Origin: an uncultured Verrucomicrobiota bacterium
Lineage (GTDB): Bacteria > Verrucomicrobiota > Verrucomicrobiia > Limisphaerales > UBA9464
Reading direction: 5' to 3'
Assembly: GCA_903925515.1 (NCBI GenBank)
Contig: CAIYFP010000503.1
Span: 1 to 28,795 of the forward strand
Length of the DNA stretch: 28,795 bases
Part shown: one piece after another, positions 24,297 through 28,795 of the stretch
Numbering within the stretch: the first letter of the stretch is position 1
Layout of the letters: the number at the start of each line of letters is the position of its first letter
Position numbers and translations under genes: made by a program
The notes under the pieces: generated by a model
The model's database searches: none
The model's input: only the letters and a program-made list of their open reading frames with translations
Told to the model about the DNA's origin: nothing

Positions 24297-24962
24297 TCAT
24301 GAGCCGGCGGGCGCGGGCTTCGCGGAAGGGCAGGCGCCGCGCAGCTCGCAGGACGTGCAATCGGGATTGCGAGCCATGCAACGGCGGCGTCCGTGCCAGA
24401 TGAGCCAGTGGCTGGCGAGGTTCCACTCCTCCGCCGGGAACAGCCTCATGAGGTCTTGCTCGATCTTCTCCGGGGTCTTGGCCGAGGAAAGGCGGAGTCG
24501 GGCGGCAAGGCGTTGGACGTGGGTATCGACCACGAAGCCGGAGGCCATCTGGAAGGCATTGCCAAGGACCACGTTGGCCGTCTTGCGACCGACGCCCGCG
24601 AGCTGGACAAGGGCTTCCATGGAGGCCGGGACGTTGCCGCCGTGCCGGGCAACGAGGGAGGCGCAGGCCGCCTTGATGTTGCGGGCCTTGCTTCGGAACA
24701 GTCCGATGCGGCGGATGTCGGACTCAAGTTGTCCGAGCGGCGCGGCGGCGTAGTCGGCAGCGGAGCGGTATTTCAAGAAGAGGTTGGCGGTGACGATGTT
24801 GACCTGCCGGTCGGTGCATTGGGCGCTAAGGATGGTGGCGACGAGGAGCTCAAGGGGGGTGGAAAAGACGAGCTCGCAATGGGCGTCGGGGTAGGTGGCC
24901 TTGAGGCGCGCGGCGATTTCGCGGGCGCGGAGCGAGCGTGCGGCGCTGGATTCGCGGGGCAT
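24297..24962 (-). CDS. nth: Endonuclease III (DNA glycosylase/AP lyase)
   Basis: Removes oxidised pyrimidines from DNA and cleaves the abasic site. The 221 residues carry the helix-hairpin-helix motif LAGVGRKTANVV with catalytic Lys127, the catalytic Asp146 (VVDTHVQRLAARL), and the C-terminal iron-sulphur loop C195-x6-C202-x2-C205-x5-C211. LSAQCTDRQVN is the usual N-terminal block. Length is normal. The ATG at 24962 follows the lipoprotein stop by 15 bases. The gene precedes mqnC by 100 bases on the same strand. No anomaly was seen. Confidence 0.96.
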   Translation of the reverse strand: MPRESSAARSLRAREIAARLKATYPDAHCELVFSTPLELLVATILSAQCTDRQVNIVTANLFLKYRSAADYAAAPLGQLESDIRRIGLFRSKARNIKAACASLVARHGGNVPASMEALVQLAGVGRKTANVVLGNAFQMASGFVVDTHVQRLAARLRLSSAKTPEKIEQDLMRLFPAEEWNLASHWLIWHGRRRCMARNPDCTSCELRGACPSAKPAPAGS

Positions 24963-24977
24963 GGGACCTTGGGCAAG

Positions 24978-25292
24978 TCAGGGGCGGTCGCCCGGCCTCG
25001 GGGCATGGCCTTGCGAGCTGCCGGTGACGAGGCCGTCTTGGTCGTACTCAACGTCGAGGACCCAGCCGTTGGCGGACCATGTGTCGCCGCCGCGCGCGGA
25101 CTTGCTGGAGGGAGAACCCAAGCGCCTGAGGAGCTTCTCGCGTGGGATGCCCGAATGGATGTTGCCCCATGCCTCCGGCGGCGAGCCGGGTGGGGTCCGG
25201 CAGCCGATGATGGGGGCAGCAAGAAGGACAACGGCTAGCGCAAGAAACGCCGGGTTGGGCCTTGAGGCGGTCGGGTGAGCGGCGCAGACCAT
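24978..25292 (-). CDS. Small lipoprotein, BamE/SmpA-like
   Basis: A 104-residue protein with a type II signal peptide: hydrophobic AFLALAVVLLAAPIIG followed by lipidated Cys31 (lipobox IIGC). The mature part is about 74 residues: WGNIHSGIPREKLLRRLGSP, then WSANGWVLDVEYDQDGLVTG. This resembles the helix-then-strand fold of BamE/SmpA-type domains (IxxGxxxxxVxxxLGxP). It is probably attached to a periplasm-facing membrane leaflet. The assignment to BamE itself is not made: similar small domains occur in many lipoproteins. The gene starts 11 bases below the fba terminator, so it may have its own promoter or depend on read-through. Confidence 0.75.
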   Translation of the reverse strand: MVCAAHPTASRPNPAFLALAVVLLAAPIIGCRTPPGSPPEAWGNIHSGIPREKLLRRLGSPSSKSARGGDTWSANGWVLDVEYDQDGLVTGSSQGHAPRPGDRP

Positions 25293-25302
25293 GGTGGAAT
25301 GG

Positions 25303-25333
25303 AAAAGGGGCGGGGGAAGAAGCCCCCCGCCCC
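25303..25333 (-). terminator. Intrinsic terminator after the fba gene
   Basis: On the minus strand GGGGCGGGGG (25333-25324) pairs perfectly with CCCCCGCCCC (25316-25307) around a 7-base loop, followed by TTTTCC (25306-25301). It starts 25 bases after the aldolase stop. It is the clearest terminator in the window. A smaller hairpin (CCCGTT/AACGGG, 25331-25345) lies just before it. Confidence 0.85.
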
Positions 25334-25357
25334 GTTGGAAACGGGAGCAGTCCGGGC

Positions 25358-26323
25358 TCAGTCAAAGGCGTGGCCGGCGGAGCACAGGACGTTGCGGATC
25401 TTGTGGCGGACGAGCTCCTTCACGGCCTTGCGGGCCGGGGCGAGGTACTTGCGGGGATCAAACTCCTTGGGCTTGGTGGCAAACACCTCGCGGATGGCGG
25501 CGGTCATGGCGAGGCGAAGGTCGGTGTCGATGTTGACCTTGGTGCAGCCGGTGCGGCGCGCGACCTCGATGTCAGCCTCGGGGACGCCCGCGGTGTCCTC
25601 GCCAAGTTGCCCGCCGTAGGCATTGCACTTCTTGGCGATTTCCTTGGGGACGGAGGAGGCTCCGTGGAGGACGAGCGGGTAGTCGCCGAGGCCGGCATCC
25701 ATCAAGGCCTGCTTGATCGCCTTGAGGCGCTCGAGGTCGAGATGTTGCTCGCCCTTGAACTTGTAGGCGCCATGGCTGTTGCCGATCGCCACGGCGAGCG
25801 AGTCGCAGCCGGACTCGCGGACGAACTTCACGGCCTCGTCGGGGTGGGTGTAGTGGCCGCCCGTGGAGTAGTTGCCGCCCTCCTCGCCGTCGTCGAACTG
25901 GGCGCCGACGAGGTGCCCGAGCTCCGACTCGACGACGCAGTTGTGCTTGTGCGCGTACTCGACGACGCGGCGGGTGATTTCGACGTTCTTGTCGAAGGGC
26001 TCATGGGAGGCGTCGATCATGACGGAGGTGAAGCCCTCGTCGATGCACTGCTTGCAGAGCTCGAAGGAATCGCCGTGGTCAAGGTGGACGGCGATGGGGA
26101 TGGTGGTCGTGGAGACGGCGGCCTCGATGAGCTTCTTGAGATAGACGGGGTTGGCGTACTCGCGTGCGCCCTTGGAGATCTGGAGCATGACAGGGGCCTT
26201 TTCCTCCTCGCAGGCCTCCACGATGGCCTGGAGGAGCTCCATGTTGTTCACGTTGAATGCGCCGAGGGCGTACTTGCCCTTGAGGGCCTTGGCGAACAGT
26301 TCCCGGGTGTGCGTGAGTGGCAT
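25358..26323 (-). CDS. fba: Fructose-bisphosphate aldolase, class II
   Basis: Zinc-dependent aldolase of glycolysis/gluconeogenesis: fructose 1,6-bisphosphate to dihydroxyacetone phosphate and glyceraldehyde 3-phosphate. The 321 residues show the class II motifs: AVHLDHGDS (catalytic Asp82, zinc ligand His83), ESELGHLVG, GNSHGAYK (His184) and VLHGASSVP (His220), with NIDTDLRLA near the end. It is cytoplasmic. The ATG at 26323 follows an unusually AT-rich stretch (26324-26345) that may hold promoter or start-site elements, but no clear hexamers. A strong terminator follows, so it is probably a single-gene transcript. The related tagatose-bisphosphate aldolases share these motifs; length and sequence favour Fba. 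Confidence 0.95.
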   Translation of the reverse strand: MPLTHTRELFAKALKGKYALGAFNVNNMELLQAIVEACEEEKAPVMLQISKGAREYANPVYLKKLIEAAVSTTTIPIAVHLDHGDSFELCKQCIDEGFTSVMIDASHEPFDKNVEITRRVVEYAHKHNCVVESELGHLVGAQFDDGEEGGNYSTGGHYTHPDEAVKFVRESGCDSLAVAIGNSHGAYKFKGEQHLDLERLKAIKQALMDAGLGDYPLVLHGASSVPKEIAKKCNAYGGQLGEDTAGVPEADIEVARRTGCTKVNIDTDLRLAMTAAIREVFATKPKEFDPRKYLAPARKAVKELVRHKIRNVLCSAGHAFD

Positions 26324-26410
26324 AATTTCAAATACAATGGTTTAGGCGGCCAGCATGCCAGCCGCAGCGTGAACGTATCCGGAGGGGCGTTGCCGTGAAA
26401 CAGCAAACTT

Positions 26411-26431
26411 CCGGGGGCCCGCCACCCCCGG
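26411..26431 (-). terminator. Possible weak terminator hairpin after the beta-helix gene
   Basis: CCGGGGG at 26411-26417 pairs with CCCCCGG at 26425-26431 around a 7-base loop, 10 bases past the stop of the beta-helix gene. Only a short mixed AAGTTTG tract follows on the minus strand, so termination here is uncertain. Confidence 0.4.
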
Positions 26432-26440
26432 GCATGCCGT

Positions 26441-28525
26441 TCAGGGGGCGCTGCCGGGCCGCGGGCCAATCCGGGCGAATGGAATTCGCCGGAACCCAAG
26501 CTTCCATCCCGGCGAGCCCGGGGGAAGGGGGAAGCCCGTGGCCTCTGGGCCAAGGTTGCCTCGCTCAAGGGTCACGTAGTTGTCCGCCACCCCAAGGATC
26601 CCGGCGTCGGCGTTCCAACTGACGTCGAGCCATTTCCCCATGCAGACGTTGCGTGCGACGACGTTGTTCCCCGGGGGAATGCCCTTGAAGGCGGCGCCGG
26701 CGATGGCAGGACCCCCGGGCGGGCCGTAGTAGGCGTCGAGGGCGACGAGTTCCGGGTAGCGTTCTCGATAGAGGGGGGCGGGGACGGACGCGAGCTGGCG
26801 TCGCATGAAGTCGTCCACCATGGACCTCCAGACCGGGGAGGGGTCGAGCCCGCGGCCATCCATGCGGATGGCGGGGTCGCACTCGACAAACACGTTGTTC
26901 TCGATTCGGTGGTCACGCCCGCCTCCGATAAACATGGCCCAATGAACGCGGGCGAAGACGTTGCCGACGACGGTGGTGCCGGAGACGCAGTCGTCCATGT
27001 ACACGCCCATGGAACCCATGCCGACGCCGCCCGTGTCGTGGATGTAGTTATGCTCGATGCGATTGCCACGAAAGGAGTAGTCGCGACCCGCGTAGATGGC
27101 GCCGACATCGCCGGTTTCGAGGGCAACCCGCGAGATCTCGTTGAAGGCAATGAGGTGTTCATTGCCGTTGAAGAGGATGGCGCAGTGGGGGTGGTCCAAG
27201 ATGCGATTGTGGCGCGCGGTCATCCCGACGCCGTTCATGAGGATGGCGGGGACATAGCATTTGGACCACCGGCCTTGCCGGGCGAAGATGCAGTCCTCGA
27301 CCACGTGCAGCCCCGGTGCAAGGGTGGCCCGGTCGCCCCCGGACATGGAGACGCCGCCGTCGCCGGTGTCGAGGATGGAACAGCGGCCGACGCGGTGGGC
27401 CGTGCCGCCTTCGAGGAGGATGGCTTGTCCGCCGAGGTTGCGGAGGGTGCAACCGACGACCTGGATGGAATGGCCGCCACGGATCTCGATCCCGGAACCG
27501 CGCCCGGCCTCGAGGGTGAGCCCGTCGATCGCGACATGGGAGCAATCGGCGAGGCGGAAGAACGGCCCGCCCATGTGGGAAACCAGCGTCTCGGGGACGG
27601 CAACCCCATGGTCCGCGACGGGTTTTGGGGGCCAGAAGTAGAGGGTTGAGGTTTGTCGGTCGATGTACCACTCGCCCGGCGCGTCCAGTTCCTCGAGGAT
27701 GTTCAGGAACTGGATGCGCTGGCCCTTCCGGAAGCCGTAAAGCCCGTGCGGGGGCGCGGTGCGAATCCAACGGCGTTGGGTGTCGAGCTGGTCGATTCGC
27801 TCGTAGGAATTGGCCCAGTCCCATGCCCAGTAACCGTGGACCCAGATGTCCCGGGTGTCCCGCCAGCGCCGGGGTCGGTCGCCCGCATATTGAAATCCTC
27901 CGGTCACGGCTCCCACGTTCCCGCCATGATCGTCGCCCTGCCCGGAAGTGCTCGGAAAGCCATCGATTCTTTCCCACGCCCCGTCGTTGGGCCAACGGGC
28001 GAGGGGCATCGGGCGGCCATCATGGAACACTTCCGAATGGGCATCGACGAGCGGGCGGGAAAAGCCCCGGGATTGCAGGGGAGCGGGCTCGGCGATGCCA
28101 ACGGCGTGAAGGTCTGCCTGAAGGACATGGGGACGCGCCTCGGGGGCAAGCCTCGCAAGGACATCGGGGTTCGTGACGGGTACCATGTCCCGGATGGGAC
28201 GGGCACCGAGGATCCGTGGGCTTGACCCGCGCCATGCCTTCCATGACACGGGGGCACCGGCGGAGCCGGAGTCGGCCGGGCCAAGGACAACGGCTTTTGA
28301 GAGGCGGTGATCACCCGGGTGGATCCACACCGTGATGGGTTTCCGGGACGACGAGTTGTTGGAGAGGGCCTGTCGCACGGCATCTCGGGCCCGTTCAAGG
28401 GTGCCGAAGGGGCGGGAACGGGTGCCTTCGTTGGCGTCCGAGCCTGACGGGGCGACGTGGAAGTCCCCCCTCGCGACCAAGGTCGCGAGGCATGCGAGGA
28501 CAAGGGGGACGGAGCGGCACGACAT
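26441..28525 (-). CDS. Secreted right-handed parallel beta-helix protein
   Basis: A 694-residue exported protein. A signal peptide (SVPLVLACLATLVARG, about residues 1-20) is followed by FHVAPSGSDANEGTRSRPF and GTLERARDAV, the usual N-terminal block of pectate-lyase-like beta-helix proteins. Repeated coils appear in the second half (GGHSIQVVGCTLRNLGGQAI, TARHNRILDHPHCAILFNG and RIEHNYIHDTGGVGMGSMGV), rich in the N/H-x-I-x-x turn pattern. It is probably a periplasmic, surface or secreted polysaccharide-binding or -cleaving protein; no catalytic residues could be assigned. The ATG at 28525 is chosen for the signal peptide; the frame remains open to 28639. The protein is large but not unusual in polysaccharide degraders. 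Confidence 0.88.
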   Translation of the reverse strand: MSCRSVPLVLACLATLVARGDFHVAPSGSDANEGTRSRPFGTLERARDAVRQALSNNSSSRKPITVWIHPGDHRLSKAVVLGPADSGSAGAPVSWKAWRGSSPRILGARPIRDMVPVTNPDVLARLAPEARPHVLQADLHAVGIAEPAPLQSRGFSRPLVDAHSEVFHDGRPMPLARWPNDGAWERIDGFPSTSGQGDDHGGNVGAVTGGFQYAGDRPRRWRDTRDIWVHGYWAWDWANSYERIDQLDTQRRWIRTAPPHGLYGFRKGQRIQFLNILEELDAPGEWYIDRQTSTLYFWPPKPVADHGVAVPETLVSHMGGPFFRLADCSHVAIDGLTLEAGRGSGIEIRGGHSIQVVGCTLRNLGGQAILLEGGTAHRVGRCSILDTGDGGVSMSGGDRATLAPGLHVVEDCIFARQGRWSKCYVPAILMNGVGMTARHNRILDHPHCAILFNGNEHLIAFNEISRVALETGDVGAIYAGRDYSFRGNRIEHNYIHDTGGVGMGSMGVYMDDCVSGTTVVGNVFARVHWAMFIGGGRDHRIENNVFVECDPAIRMDGRGLDPSPVWRSMVDDFMRRQLASVPAPLYRERYPELVALDAYYGPPGGPAIAGAAFKGIPPGNNVVARNVCMGKWLDVSWNADAGILGVADNYVTLERGNLGPEATGFPLPPGSPGWKLGFRRIPFARIGPRPGSAP

Positions 28526-28657
28526 GGGCAAGGGTTGCCCGGATGTCGGGGCGAAGGGAAGGGGCGGGCCAAGTCCGCCGTTTTTTCGGCCGGTTCTCGC
28601 CTCACCTGGTGCCTCCCACGATGGCTTTCGCCCGGCCAAACCTCATGCCATCACCCC

Positions 28658-28795
28658 TAGTGTGCCGACCTCTAAGTGCTTTACATTATTTCTGCCGGAA
28701 GCAATTCTCCGCGGATGCCGAGAATTGCGCCGCCCGTTTCCCTGGCTCCTGAGCAAGCCAACGAACTCCGCCGCACGGTGCGGGCGAGCACATCG
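28658..28795 (+). mobile_element. Left end of an IS630-type insertion sequence (runs off the window)
   Basis: A TA at 28658-28659 (within CCCCTAG) is followed by GTGTGCCGACCTCTAAGTGC, a likely terminal sequence; IS630/mariner elements insert at TA. From about 28680 the DNA turns more AT-rich (TTTACATTATTTCTG), unlike its surroundings, then leads into a transposase-like start. The right end and second inverted repeat lie outside the window, so the boundary is a proposal. Confidence 0.5.
28715..28795 (+). CDS. IS630-family transposase, N-terminal fragment
   Basis: The ATG at 28715 opens 27 codons to the window edge without a stop. The peptide begins MPRIAPPVSLAPEQANEL and continues with RRTVRAS. 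This matches the common opening of IS630 transposases: a short Pro-rich start, then a xLxxEQxxELxxxxRxxT helix that leads into a helix-turn-helix. Only the N terminus is present, so the catalytic DDE domain cannot be judged. It points toward the edge, away from the beta-helix gene, which begins 190 bases to the left. Confidence 0.6.
   Translation, partial: MPRIAPPVSLAPEQANELRRTVRASTS

Noticed and set aside
26324..26345. AT-rich stretch before fba as a defined promoter
   Set aside because: It is suggestive, but no -35/-10 pair with good spacing could be identified, so it is not listed as a promoter.

Overview
The window is very GC-rich DNA, so most frames stay open for hundreds of codons and many long ORFs are only shadows of real genes. 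I support 29 coding regions: 25 on the minus strand and 4 on the plus strand. No rRNA, tRNA or CRISPR array was seen. The gene set suggests a Gram-negative bacterium with LPS (Kdo synthesis, an ExbB/ExbD/TonB-like set, a lipoprotein) that makes menaquinone by the futalosine route. A MoxR/DUF58/double-vWA/TPR cluster, a PQQ-type beta-propeller and a secreted beta-helix protein fit Verrucomicrobiota or a PVC relative. That placement is inference, and no marker here settles it.

Layout, left to right. 0.2-1.1 kb: carbon-nitrogen hydrolase of the N-carbamoylputrescine amidase type (+). 1.1-4.8 kb: sugar-type ABC importer (binding protein, double ATPase, permease; -), with an apparent frameshift at the end of the ATPase gene. 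5.1-5.9 kb: kdsA (-). 6.0-7.0 kb: divergently placed ECF-like sigma factor overlapping a gene of unknown function (+). 7.1-8.5 kb: exported beta-propeller protein (-). 8.5-9.1 kb: non-coding, rich in inverted and dispersed repeats. 9.1-19.5 kb: a tight co-directional run (-): proS, smr, exbB, exbD, a tonB-like gene, a small zinc-ribbon membrane protein, moxR, DUF58, a DUF4381-like gene, two vWA genes and a TPR gene. Many neighbours in it overlap by four bases. 19.6-21.4 kb: FAH-family hydrolase and xylose-isomerase-like TIM barrel (-). 21.4-22.1 kb: non-coding. 22.1-25.3 kb: two-domain CbiX-type chelatase, mqnC, nth and a small lipoprotein (-). 25.4-26.3 kb: class II fructose-bisphosphate aldolase with a clear intrinsic terminator. 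26.4-28.5 kb: secreted parallel beta-helix protein (-). 28.66 kb to the edge: left end of an IS630-type insertion sequence.

The plus strand is G-rich relative to C across about the first 18 kb whichever way the genes point. Plus-strand genes therefore favour G-ending codons and minus-strand genes C-ending codons. This suggests the plus strand is the leading strand, so most genes here would face replication head-on. Shine-Dalgarno sequences are mostly weak or absent, so starts were chosen from homology, signal peptides and overlaps with neighbours.
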